The notes below the pieces were generated by a model. That model worked only from the letters and a program-made list of their open reading frames with translations, searched no databases and was not told the DNA's origin. Position numbers and translations under genes: made by a program. 64,000 nt of DNA from an uncultured Bacteroidales bacterium (GTDB taxonomy: Bacteria > Bacteroidota > Bacteroidia > Bacteroidales > UBA932), in NCBI GenBank assembly GCA_949286415.1, contig CASEBV010000029.1:1-64000 (forward strand). Reading direction: 5' to 3'. Below are positions 7,822 through 16,346 of the stretch, in pieces. How positions within the stretch are numbered: position 1 is the first letter of the stretch; each line of letters opens with the position of its first letter.

Positions 7822-9510
7822 TCAGTCGTAGACAAATTCAAACTCGTCTACATACATGACGCTTCCGATGCCTCCCGTGAAATAGTCTCCCTTATAGCTT
7901 GCACAGGCAATCACGACTGCATATGTCGGAGTCGCATCCGGACGCCACCAGTCAAGCTCGACGGTGAACGGGATATATCCGCCTGCATCCGCCTGAGGGT
8001 CGGAGAATGTATTCTTGTCGCTTTCCATCTTGCCATATGCCAGAATATTGGGATTGGACGGGGTCTGATCCACGAAAATATTCTGTGAAGTATTGACGGT
8101 GAAAGGTGCAGTCCAGTCAGTGAGGAACACAAGAATCTGGCACTGGTCCATGGTATTGAGAAGATTCTTATACGGATCCTTAGCCGTATTTACAAGGACC
8201 GGCTTGTAGGCATAATAGCCTTTCAGAGCCTTCGGCCTCGCGGTAAACGGAGTACCCCAGTCCATTATGGCACCGAGGCCGCTTATTCCCTTGAACTTGC
8301 CTGTGATTATGTTGCCCGCGGCAAAGGCTATCACTGCATTCTTGCTTTCAAGTCTTGCCGCACGCTGCCCCTGTCCGGAAACCGGCACTGTCTCCGTCGG
8401 TGTCGTCAGTGAGCCCACAAATGCCCCCGAACCCGGATTGGCCGTATCCCATACCTGATATGTGTCATTGAGATTGGGATACCAGATGTCGTATGAACCG
8501 GACTTGGTTGAATACCAGTCATTGAAATTCATGTTGTAGATCTGGTCCGGGGTACCGGTGGTCACGGTTACGGCATCGCTCAGGGAAGTTTCCGTGCATA
8601 TCCTGAACTCATATGAAGCACCGGGGTCAAGCCGCACGGAGCCCTCCTCAATCGTATTGTCCGACGGGACCTTTGCCGAAATGTTGATGCCGTCAACAAC
8701 CAGGTCGTCGAATCTTGTCCATTCGCCCTCTGCAGCCTTTCCATCCTGATCGCCGACCTTGCGGTACTCTATATAAGGAGTGCCGGCTCCGTCAAACTTG
8801 CCTTCTATGTCAACATGATAACACCAGGGATTGGCTTTCGTTATTTCAGTTGCGACGGTTTCCTGTTCAAAGGTTATTTTCCATCTCACCTTGACATCGT
8901 CATACCTGACTTCGGCCGTCATTCCCGTAAGGACATCCACATCTTCCATTGGAAAGACGCATGGGGTATCAGAGACAGTCTCGGCCCCGTCAGGGCCAGC
9001 CGTCACGAGATAAATCGCCGAGCCCTCCTTTTCAAGTTTCATGTCCGTGATTGTCAGGTGCTGCAGACTCTGGCTTTCCAGGACGAACACATTGGCGATT
9101 CTCATTTCGGGATTGATAATCGGAGACGACCCCTGGTTCTCGCATCGGATATATCTGTCAACCGGCTGCACGGCGGTAACCGTCCAGATATAGTCCTGAT
9201 ATGTCGACAAGGTATAAGTCCTTGTTTCTGTGAGGTCTATAATGGCATCCGCCTTAGGGAAATCCGTTGACGACACTCCTTCGGAAACAGCACTTTCCGT
9301 GACTTTCAGAGAAGCCGGGTCCGCCGTCTCTTCAAGGACTATTGTCACTGTCCTTGAATCCGCATCAATCGAGCAGCTTTCCTGTCCTTCCACGGCAAAC
9401 GCAATGACATTGGCAAGGATACGCGGATAAGACATGTCATTCTCTATCAGGCATGACTGCGCAAGCAGCGCAGCGGCGGCCATGGCAAGCATTTGTCCAT
9501 ATGGTTTCAT
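7822..9510 (-). CDS. PCMD-domain surface lipoprotein
   Basis: The 562-residue protein has a lipoprotein signal peptide ending LLAQSC. Residues ~30-110 and ~125-330 look like short beta-sandwich modules. The C-terminal ~230 residues, starting at YNMNFNDWYS, form a putative carbohydrate metabolism domain (PCMD, PF13201) with the elements IWYPN, TGKFKG, GYYAYKPV, LTDWTAPF and SVMYVDEFEFVYD. These domains are found in outer-surface proteins of Bacteroidales and are thought to bind glycans, but no activity is established. Its ATG overlaps the stop of the upstream barrel gene by 4 bases (ATGA), so translation is coupled. It is the last gene of the operon that begins at 16163. Confidence 0.82.
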   Translation of the reverse strand: MKPYGQMLAMAAAALLAQSCLIENDMSYPRILANVIAFAVEGQESCSIDADSRTVTIVLEETADPASLKVTESAVSEGVSSTDFPKADAIIDLTETRTYTLSTYQDYIWTVTAVQPVDRYIRCENQGSSPIINPEMRIANVFVLESQSLQHLTITDMKLEKEGSAIYLVTAGPDGAETVSDTPCVFPMEDVDVLTGMTAEVRYDDVKVRWKITFEQETVATEITKANPWCYHVDIEGKFDGAGTPYIEYRKVGDQDGKAAEGEWTRFDDLVVDGINISAKVPSDNTIEEGSVRLDPGASYEFRICTETSLSDAVTVTTGTPDQIYNMNFNDWYSTKSGSYDIWYPNLNDTYQVWDTANPGSGAFVGSLTTPTETVPVSGQGQRAARLESKNAVIAFAAGNIITGKFKGISGLGAIMDWGTPFTARPKALKGYYAYKPVLVNTAKDPYKNLLNTMDQCQILVFLTDWTAPFTVNTSQNIFVDQTPSNPNILAYGKMESDKNTFSDPQADAGGYIPFTVELDWWRPDATPTYAVVIACASYKGDYFTGGIGSVMYVDEFEFVYD

Positions 9511-10343
9511 AACTGAACCTCCGCCGGCTTTCTGTCAGCCTTTTTTACCCTATGAGCCCCTGTCGGGATATAGAATGACATTCCGAAGCCGATTGAGAAC
9601 AGATTTATCTTGAAATTGGCGCCGCTGTTCTCCATCTCGCTTCTTTCAACCTGATTTGTCACCTGCTCTACTTTCTGGTAATTGAATCCAAGAAGTCCTA
9701 TCGACACTTCCACGGCTACCTCATTGGTCACAAAGGCAGTGATGCCAGGCACAAGACCGAGCTCAAACTGATAAATGTCCTGGTAGGTGCCGAACTTGTC
9801 CCCTTCGTCAAGCTTATAGGTTTCGGACTGGGCATAGCCGCCTGTCGCCCTGACTTCCGTGAACAGGGCAAAGCGCCTGCTGTCTGCAATCGGCATATAG
9901 TTGCGCAGGGTGACCGAACCGGTATAGGACTGCTTGAAATAATGAAAATTATTCAGAGTAAATGACATCGCATCTCCCAATGAAATATTGGCATTCCCCA
10001 GTCCAAGCGAGGACCTGTCATAATCAAAGCGGACTCCGACCGAAAGATTGTCCGCGATGAAATATGATGCGTACGGAGCAACCCCGAAAGACATCATGTT
10101 GCCGTGTATATCCTGAAACAGAGAGAAAAGCATGGCATAGCCGGCATCATCGGTAGAATTTCCGATGCTGTAGTTGTTGTAGGAAAATGACACTCCGGCT
10201 CCCACGGTACCCTTGGGGATAAACACGGAACGGCTCATGCCGATTCCCCTGTCGAAGGGCTCCACAGGCTTCTTTTCCTTAGAAAATGCTGAAAAGACGG
10301 AGAGAACCCCCAATGTCAATATTGCGATAAATATCTTCTTCAT
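9507..10343 (-). CDS. Outer-membrane beta-barrel protein
   Basis: A 278-residue protein with a signal peptide (MKKIFIAILTLGVLSVFSAFS). The mature part alternates hydrophobic and polar residues in many short strands rich in aromatic residues (VGAGVSFSYNNYSI, FTLNNFHYF, INLFSIGFGMSFYIP), as in small outer-membrane barrels of 8-12 strands. It sits inside the operon of DUF4493 and PCMD lipoproteins, and its stop overlaps the next start. A role as a membrane anchor or export partner for those lipoproteins is inferred from context only. Confidence 0.75.
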   Translation of the reverse strand: MKKIFIAILTLGVLSVFSAFSKEKKPVEPFDRGIGMSRSVFIPKGTVGAGVSFSYNNYSIGNSTDDAGYAMLFSLFQDIHGNMMSFGVAPYASYFIADNLSVGVRFDYDRSSLGLGNANISLGDAMSFTLNNFHYFKQSYTGSVTLRNYMPIADSRRFALFTEVRATGGYAQSETYKLDEGDKFGTYQDIYQFELGLVPGITAFVTNEVAVEVSIGLLGFNYQKVEQVTNQVERSEMENSGANFKINLFSIGFGMSFYIPTGAHRVKKADRKPAEVQL

Positions 10344-10387
10344 GCGTTTGAATTAAATCATTCCTTTGAAACAAATCTCATTATGGC

Positions 10388-12523
10388 TCATCTGGACAAG
10401 GCTTCAGGGTCATAGATGAACGAAAATTCATCAAGGTACAGAGTGCTGCCCACTCCTCCTGTGAAATAGTCCCCGTACTTGCTCGCCGCAGCCACTATGA
10501 CAATGTACTTCGGCACCCTGGAAGTATCCCGATACTCGAGTTCTATGGTAAACGGCTGATATGACCCGGTGGCATTCAGGTCCATGGTCCCGTATGCAAT
10601 GATGCCCTTGTCCGTCTGCGGATTGACGAACTGTCCGTCTGCGGTGCTCACCCGGAACGGGCTGCTCCAGTCCGTGAGCATGACCTGCACCTGTCCGATG
10701 TCGGTCTTTCCGCTCATGCCGTTGTAATCACCCTTGTTGACAGTGACCGGAATATAATGGTAATACCCGGTCAGGGCCAGAGGCCTGGATGTAAACGGCA
10801 CGCCCCAGTCAAGTTCTGCTCCCGGATTGGAGAGCGACATCACGGCCTTGATGAAACGCCCGGTATATATGTTGCCTGCCGCGAGCCCCACAAGCATGGC
10901 CTCCTTGCTCTGCAGTTTCGCCGCATTCTTGCCTTCGCCTTTGGCATAGATATATTCCTCCTCGGCAGGAGTGGTCGGATATATGGACAGAGTCTTGGTG
11001 CCGCCGTTGGCGCTGTCCCACCAGAAATTGTCAGCGTCAGCATTCGGATACCAGGCATCCCCGTCCTGATACCATGCATCGAAGGACATGTTGGGGACTG
11101 AGTCAGCCTTTTCAGTGGTGAAGGTGATTTCCTTTGTCTCCTTGTCCTCTGCGGAAACGGCCCTCACGGAATATTCAGTTCCCGGCTCAAGCCCCGTAAG
11201 CCTGGCCCCGTATGTCCTTGACTGGTCATCGGCAGATATTTCACCTGCATAGTCAGTCCATACGGAATCGGATGATTTCCTGTATTGGAAAGAAAGTCCC
11301 TGAGGCTTTTCAATGGCAAACCATCGTCCTGACACATCAGCAAACATTGCCCATGGTGCTGCAGATATGATTTCTGCGTCAAGGTTCGAGATGATTTCAA
11401 AATCGAATGCCTGCTCCGCGAAACTGTTGCCTCTGTCTATTGCCGTCAGCCCGAGACTGAAGCGGCCCACAGGCAGGGAGGATATATAGGATGAAATGTC
11501 GATTGTCGCTTCTGCAGAAGATTCCTGGACCGCCGAAACGGAGATTCCTGCGGAGGAGAGGGCGGAAAGCACTTCTTCAGACGCACCTGCAAGCTCCACG
11601 CTTCTGGACGAAAAGTCCGCCGGGTCAGAATAAGTGAAAAGAAGACTTGAGAATCCGTCCTCCGAAGACACTGTGATTGTTCTTGAAGAGGCATCCCCCG
11701 CTTCCGTCTGTACGCGGCCCGAATAATCGAAGTCCGCGGAAATCACAGGGACAGAAGTATCATCCGGGTCAAGTTCAAGGGTAAATTCCTTTTCATTCAT
11801 GCTGTCATCAAGGACAATGGACACCGCCCCTGCCCCGATGCCGTCCGGCTCTGTCTCCAGACTCCAGCGGAACTTGTAATGTTCCTTGGCCTTGACATCT
11901 TCAAGAGTACCCGTGAGGTCCCGGTATTTCTGTCCGTCATTGTTTACAAGCGACAGAGTCCAGGACAGTGTCCCCGTGACACTGAACCAGCCGTCCTCAT
12001 CGGCAGTGCCGTCTGAATTGCTGAAGACCAGCTCTCCCTGTCCGTTGCTCACAGTGAAATCGTATGAAGAGAAATTGTCCTTCACTGCATCATCATACTC
12101 AACGGTCACCTTGGTGTTGGCGACGGCAGCAGTGATGTCGATGTTCGCCACTTCCCCTGAAACTATGGAAAATCCGGTGCTCCCTGTATAGAACGGGGCT
12201 CCGAAAGCCGCCGCACCGGTCTCCGCCGATGACACCACGGCAGTATATCTGCCTGCAGGAAGAGCCAGAGGATTGTCTGCAAGCACGGAACAATCTTCCA
12301 AATATGCCTTTCTGACATCTTTGGCATCATACACGGTCAGGCTGAAGACCGGCGTGCCGTCATTCCCGCTGCGCAGCTGAGGAATCCGCACGTCAAGTGC
12401 GTCATCTTCATATACTCTGGCACACAGCCACCCTTCTCCGTTGTCCCGGAGCCCGTCATGGCTGCATGACAGAAGGACAGCGGCCAAGAGCGCATGGCAC
12501 AATATATTTGATATTCTGGTCAT
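10388..12523 (-). CDS. DUF4493 plus PCMD two-domain surface lipoprotein
   Basis: A 711-residue lipoprotein with signal peptide and lipobox (LLAAVLLSC at ~20). The N-terminal DUF4493 module (about 30-250) has YTAVVSSAE, FSIVSGEVANIDITAAVANTKVTV and ends in the shared VLDDSMNE motif. A middle region (250-470) has two beta-sandwich repeats, the second resembling fibronectin type III (GLEPGTEYSVRAVSAED). The C-terminal PCMD begins at PNMSFDAWYQDG and ends VGSTLYLDEFSFIYD. It combines domains found separately in the neighbouring genes, so the operon looks like an expanded paralogous family. It probably sits on the outer surface. Function unknown. Confidence 0.82.
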   Translation of the reverse strand: MTRISNILCHALLAAVLLSCSHDGLRDNGEGWLCARVYEDDALDVRIPQLRSGNDGTPVFSLTVYDAKDVRKAYLEDCSVLADNPLALPAGRYTAVVSSAETGAAAFGAPFYTGSTGFSIVSGEVANIDITAAVANTKVTVEYDDAVKDNFSSYDFTVSNGQGELVFSNSDGTADEDGWFSVTGTLSWTLSLVNNDGQKYRDLTGTLEDVKAKEHYKFRWSLETEPDGIGAGAVSIVLDDSMNEKEFTLELDPDDTSVPVISADFDYSGRVQTEAGDASSRTITVSSEDGFSSLLFTYSDPADFSSRSVELAGASEEVLSALSSAGISVSAVQESSAEATIDISSYISSLPVGRFSLGLTAIDRGNSFAEQAFDFEIISNLDAEIISAAPWAMFADVSGRWFAIEKPQGLSFQYRKSSDSVWTDYAGEISADDQSRTYGARLTGLEPGTEYSVRAVSAEDKETKEITFTTEKADSVPNMSFDAWYQDGDAWYPNADADNFWWDSANGGTKTLSIYPTTPAEEEYIYAKGEGKNAAKLQSKEAMLVGLAAGNIYTGRFIKAVMSLSNPGAELDWGVPFTSRPLALTGYYHYIPVTVNKGDYNGMSGKTDIGQVQVMLTDWSSPFRVSTADGQFVNPQTDKGIIAYGTMDLNATGSYQPFTIELEYRDTSRVPKYIVIVAAASKYGDYFTGGVGSTLYLDEFSFIYDPEALSR

Positions 12524-12568
12524 TTCTTTTGATTTTCAGTCATGCCTTCTGGTTTCCGGCTTAACGCA

Positions 12569-13867
12569 TTATTCCGCAGGAATGACAAATGTCAGTGCCT
12601 TGCTGAGGCTCTGTCCGTACTCATCGGTGACATTCAGGGTAAAGACATGCTCTGATTCAGGTGCAGCGCCGAGCCCTCCGATGAGCGGGACAAGTGCTGA
12701 AAGTGAAAAGTCCACCCTGGTCTGGCCCAGAAGGGCATCTCCCGTCGGCAGCAGACTGCCGAAATTCTCTATGAACGACTCGTCATAAATCAGATCCATG
12801 CTCGTTCCCACAACCGGTTCAAGTACGGAAGACTTCACCCCGACTACAAAAGTCGCAATCCTGCCGGGAACATTCACCACAAGATTGACGTCCATCCCGG
12901 CCTTTATTTCCATCGGCGCGAAATCGGGGTTGGCAGCCCATTCGAGCGTCGGTTTCGCCGGAAGTTCCGGCTCCGGATCAGGCTCTTCACCGCCCTGGCC
13001 TCCTCCGTCTCCCGGCACAGGAATCTCGTCAAGTCCGCCGATAAGGATGTCCTCATCCCTTTCATTCAGACTGTCATCTATGGTGATGAACGGCTTTCCG
13101 GCTTCGCTTCCGGTCTCCACGGCTCCGGTGGCCTTCGCATCAATGTTGAGGATAATATGGTCCTTGGCTTCGACTCCTGTCACATTGAGCCTTGCCTGCA
13201 CAGGGTCCTTCTGCTCCGTGGCATCGGACCATCTGTAGGCCTGAACAGTCACAGTCAGGTCAGCAGCAGTGAAGTATCCTTCTTTGCCTTCCGACACCTC
13301 GGTCTGGCCCCAAATCAGGAAACCGTCATCCTCTGTGGCTTCGGAACTTCTCACTGTAATGGAATATTCGGAGAACTCCTTCAGGAACTCTTCAGTGCAA
13401 TTGACGCTTACCTTCACATTGGTGATGCCGCACACGAGCTCCACAGTCGATGTCCTGCCTGCTATTATGGAAAATTCCTTTGAGCCTCCAAAAACCGGCT
13501 GGTCCCACGCCGCTATCCTGCTGCCTGGAGAAACAGCCGAAATCGTATACTGTCCTTCCGTAAGCTCAAGGACTCCCGGCATCTCGGAATACACCCACTG
13601 GCGCGGCTCGCCGACACCGGACTGGTTCGATATGGTCACAAGCATTGAGGCGAGGGCGGCTTCCTTGTCGTAAGCCTTCGTCCCGGCACCGGCTTCAGCA
13701 GCAGCGGTTCTGGTGTCAAGCATGCCTTCCTCCCTGTCATTGTATGAGTCGTCGGCGGAAGACATTGAAAATTCAAGTGTTCCTGTGCTGCCGCCCTGTA
13801 TCACAGACTTCTGACAGCCGGCAAATACGGCTGCTGCTGCAATTATTGTAATGAATATCTTTTTCAT
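12569..13867 (-). CDS. DUF4493 domain lipoprotein without a PCMD domain
   Basis: A 432-residue lipoprotein; the signal peptide ends in AAVFAGC. The DUF4493 module includes YTISAVSPGSR, FSIIAGRTSTVELVCGITNVKVSV and ends ITIDDSLNERDED. A Pro/Gly/Glu-rich linker (PVPGDGGGQGGEEPDPEPE) follows, then one C-terminal beta-sandwich domain (~310-432). Unlike the flanking paralogues, it lacks the PNxxFxxW carbohydrate-type domain. It is the second gene of the operon. Confidence 0.8.
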   Translation of the reverse strand: MKKIFITIIAAAAVFAGCQKSVIQGGSTGTLEFSMSSADDSYNDREEGMLDTRTAAAEAGAGTKAYDKEAALASMLVTISNQSGVGEPRQWVYSEMPGVLELTEGQYTISAVSPGSRIAAWDQPVFGGSKEFSIIAGRTSTVELVCGITNVKVSVNCTEEFLKEFSEYSITVRSSEATEDDGFLIWGQTEVSEGKEGYFTAADLTVTVQAYRWSDATEQKDPVQARLNVTGVEAKDHIILNIDAKATGAVETGSEAGKPFITIDDSLNERDEDILIGGLDEIPVPGDGGGQGGEEPDPEPELPAKPTLEWAANPDFAPMEIKAGMDVNLVVNVPGRIATFVVGVKSSVLEPVVGTSMDLIYDESFIENFGSLLPTGDALLGQTRVDFSLSALVPLIGGLGAAPESEHVFTLNVTDEYGQSLSKALTFVIPAE

Positions 13868-13943
13868 AATATTGCTTTCTTATCTGAAATATTCTATGAT
13901 TATTTTCCTGTCTTTTCGGGTTTCTCTATGCGTATCCGGCATA

Positions 13944-16163
13944 TTATCTGTAAATGAGCCGCAGGTCATCAAGACACAGGACACTGCCGATATTGCATCC
14001 CGATGAATATGAATTCTCCACCCCACCGCTTGCTCCGAGCGTGAAGGAGCGCTCCGTATGCGAAGGATTTGATGAAGATGTGGACTTGAATATGATATAG
14101 ACCGATGCAGCCTTGCGCGTGACATCGCTGTACTCAAGAGGCAGTGACATGGTATCCCATGACGAGGATGCCGGTCCTGTCGCAGTCTGCGCAACAGCAA
14201 AAACTTCCCCCGCCGCATCCTTGAGCTGGACAAGCACATAGAAATTCTCGCCCGACATGGCCTCATATTTATAGGAGAATGACAGCATATCCGGGCGGCT
14301 GGAGAATGGCCGGCCTTCTGTAGCGTGTGTCCCGTCATCATTTGCCGTCCCTACAAAAAGCTCTCCGTTGGACAGTCTGTCCACATTGTCAATGCTGTAT
14401 CCTGTCCAGACCGTAAATATCTTCGCCGACTTTGAGCCAGAGCACACATCAGATATGGTATATCCGGCACTCGGGAAATTGGCGGTATTCTGGTTCAATG
14501 AGATATAGGAATAATCCCCGGGCATTGTATATTTGCTGTTGACATCCCACCATCTTTCCTCTCCGGCAGACATCCACGGGCGGTACCATTGGATGGTCAC
14601 CTCCTTGGAAAATATCGACCATCCCAGTTTGAATGTGAAAAATTCATCTGTCCATTCCTCAAAGCCCGAATTCGGCATCTGGGCAGCCGCTTCAGTAACA
14701 AGGGTCACGGGGTCGGTCGCAAAGTTTTCGTTGTGATTGTATATTGCCCTCACCTGATATGATGTCGAAGGGGCAAGACCTTCAATATCGGCGTAGACAG
14801 CCTCGGTACCGTTCACCTGTGACGGATATGCCTCACTCCACTCTTCTTCTCCTTCCCTCCGGTACTGGATGCAGACCGCATAAGGATTGCCTTCAGCAAT
14901 GCTTGCCTTGAAATGCCTGAGGCTCAGCGCATACGCATTCCAGTCCGATGCAGTGAAGGCAAGCCCTTCCGGAGATTTGTTTGCCACCGTGAAAGTCTCC
15001 GACACTGTCCTGTCGAGGGCATCTGTGACAGTCAAGGCAAAAGTTGCCGAGAAATCACGCCCAGGCTCATACTTCAGGGTACTCTCCATTGCAGAGAAAT
15101 CAAGGTTGGCAAAGCGTGCCCCGGACATTTCTCTCGGCCACCTGATGCCTACCGACCTCAATGCCTCGGCAATCCCCGCATCAAGGGAAGGATCAGCCAG
15201 GTCAATGTCCGTCCCCTGAGGCACCCCAAGGCCTGCGAGATAATCGGACTGAATGTTAAGCATGCAGCTCCGGACCCCTCCGCGGGCCTCTATACCTGCC
15301 TGTACCCATGCGGAATCCACAGCCTCCATCACAACATATGTCTTGTTTTCATCAAAACCATATAGAGCAATGGCCGGAGGATCCTTCGGAGCCGCATCTG
15401 CCGGAATGGTCTCCTGCTTTTCAATTACATTCATCGAGTCATCTACGCGTACTGTCACCAGGCTGAGGTCACCGGTGCCGGTATCAATCTCCGCATGAAA
15501 AGTGATGAAGTCATTCGGACGGCATTCCACCGGCTCGGCCGGGTAATACTTCCATTCCCCGTCAACCATGGCATAAAATTCATAGCCGAGGCTTCCGGCC
15601 GGCATATACCCTGCCCGGGTCTCGTTTTTCTCAAACTTGAGATACCTTGAGGCGGAGCCGTCAAGCCGGACTCTGGAATGGTACTGGCTGTACCTGAGCT
15701 GAAGGTTCGTGCCGTATTCCACGGCCACCTTCACCTTGGACATCCGGGCGACGGCAGACAGCTCCTCGACAGTCTGTCCATGGACAGTAAAAACCGTGTC
15801 GGCCGCATACCAGACTGAATTGAAGCCGATGCCAAGGGAATCGCCATGCTGTGCAAGAAGACGATACTCCCCTGCATTGAGCGGAATCCTGAGGCCCTCA
15901 GTCTCCGCATAAGTGTCACGATACAGTCTGATTCCGGAAGAATTGTAGATTTCTACTTCAAAATCGGCCAAATCAGGCAGTTCCGCATCTGATGCGGTCT
16001 GAATGACGCCCGACTTGAGCCCGGGGATTTCGCTTGTGCTCCCATCCGAGGCCAGAGAAATGACAACCTCCCCTTTTGCTGTTTCGTCCGGAACAGCAAT
16101 CTCCTCTGTACAAGATGAGAACAAGGCAGCTAATCCCGCTAAAATTACACCTGTTCGTCTCAT
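13944..16163 (-). CDS. DUF4493 lipoprotein with C-terminal carbohydrate-type domain (first gene of the operon)
   Basis: The 739-residue lipoprotein begins MRRTGVILAGLAALFSSC. Its DUF4493 module has FTVHGQTVEELSAVARMSKVKVAVEYG and ends VRVDDSMNVIEKQ. Two middle beta-sandwich repeats follow; the second has a fibronectin-like GLAPSTSYQVRAIYN. The C-terminal ~240 residues start at PNSGFEEWTDEF and resemble a PCMD or galactose-binding-like jelly roll (LSFSYKYEAMSGENFYVLVQL, ASVYIIFKSTSSSNPS). A perfect consensus promoter lies 35-65 bases upstream. The shared Cys lipidation site and repeats point to a surface-exposed complex. Confidence 0.8.
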   Translation of the reverse strand: MRRTGVILAGLAALFSSCTEEIAVPDETAKGEVVISLASDGSTSEIPGLKSGVIQTASDAELPDLADFEVEIYNSSGIRLYRDTYAETEGLRIPLNAGEYRLLAQHGDSLGIGFNSVWYAADTVFTVHGQTVEELSAVARMSKVKVAVEYGTNLQLRYSQYHSRVRLDGSASRYLKFEKNETRAGYMPAGSLGYEFYAMVDGEWKYYPAEPVECRPNDFITFHAEIDTGTGDLSLVTVRVDDSMNVIEKQETIPADAAPKDPPAIALYGFDENKTYVVMEAVDSAWVQAGIEARGGVRSCMLNIQSDYLAGLGVPQGTDIDLADPSLDAGIAEALRSVGIRWPREMSGARFANLDFSAMESTLKYEPGRDFSATFALTVTDALDRTVSETFTVANKSPEGLAFTASDWNAYALSLRHFKASIAEGNPYAVCIQYRREGEEEWSEAYPSQVNGTEAVYADIEGLAPSTSYQVRAIYNHNENFATDPVTLVTEAAAQMPNSGFEEWTDEFFTFKLGWSIFSKEVTIQWYRPWMSAGEERWWDVNSKYTMPGDYSYISLNQNTANFPSAGYTISDVCSGSKSAKIFTVWTGYSIDNVDRLSNGELFVGTANDDGTHATEGRPFSSRPDMLSFSYKYEAMSGENFYVLVQLKDAAGEVFAVAQTATGPASSSWDTMSLPLEYSDVTRKAASVYIIFKSTSSSNPSHTERSFTLGASGGVENSYSSGCNIGSVLCLDDLRLIYR

Positions 16164-16196
16164 TTCCGGTTAAGAAATTATTACACGTTAATTTGG

Positions 16197-16227
16197 CAAA
16201 GTTATGCATTTTTACAGAGATTCCAAA
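16197..16227 (-). promoter_or_regulatory. Promoter of the DUF4493/PCMD operon
   Basis: On the minus strand, TTTG (16224-16227), 19 bases, then TAACTTTG (16197-16204). Both boxes match the Bacteroidota housekeeping consensus with ideal spacing. The leader to the ATG at 16163 is about 30 bases. Confidence 0.75.
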
Positions 16228-16314
16228 CATCAGCCGGAAGTCATAAATTCAGGAACAAAATTAAATATTATGATCCATTGAGGGAAGTAAGTTCCGAAAA
16301 TCCCAGAATCTTGC

Positions 16315-16322
16315 TATTTTTG
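16315..16322 (+). promoter_or_regulatory. Candidate -7 box of parE
   Basis: TATTTTTG fits TAnnTTTG and ends 24 bases before the ATG at 16347. It lies downstream of the alternative start at 16278, which supports the later start. Confidence 0.5.
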
Positions 16323-16346
16323 CAGATATTTGCATCAATTCAGACT

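Noticed and set aside
16278..16346. Earlier start of parE
   Set aside because: A -7 promoter box lies inside it and the conserved ParE sequence begins after the ATG at 16347.
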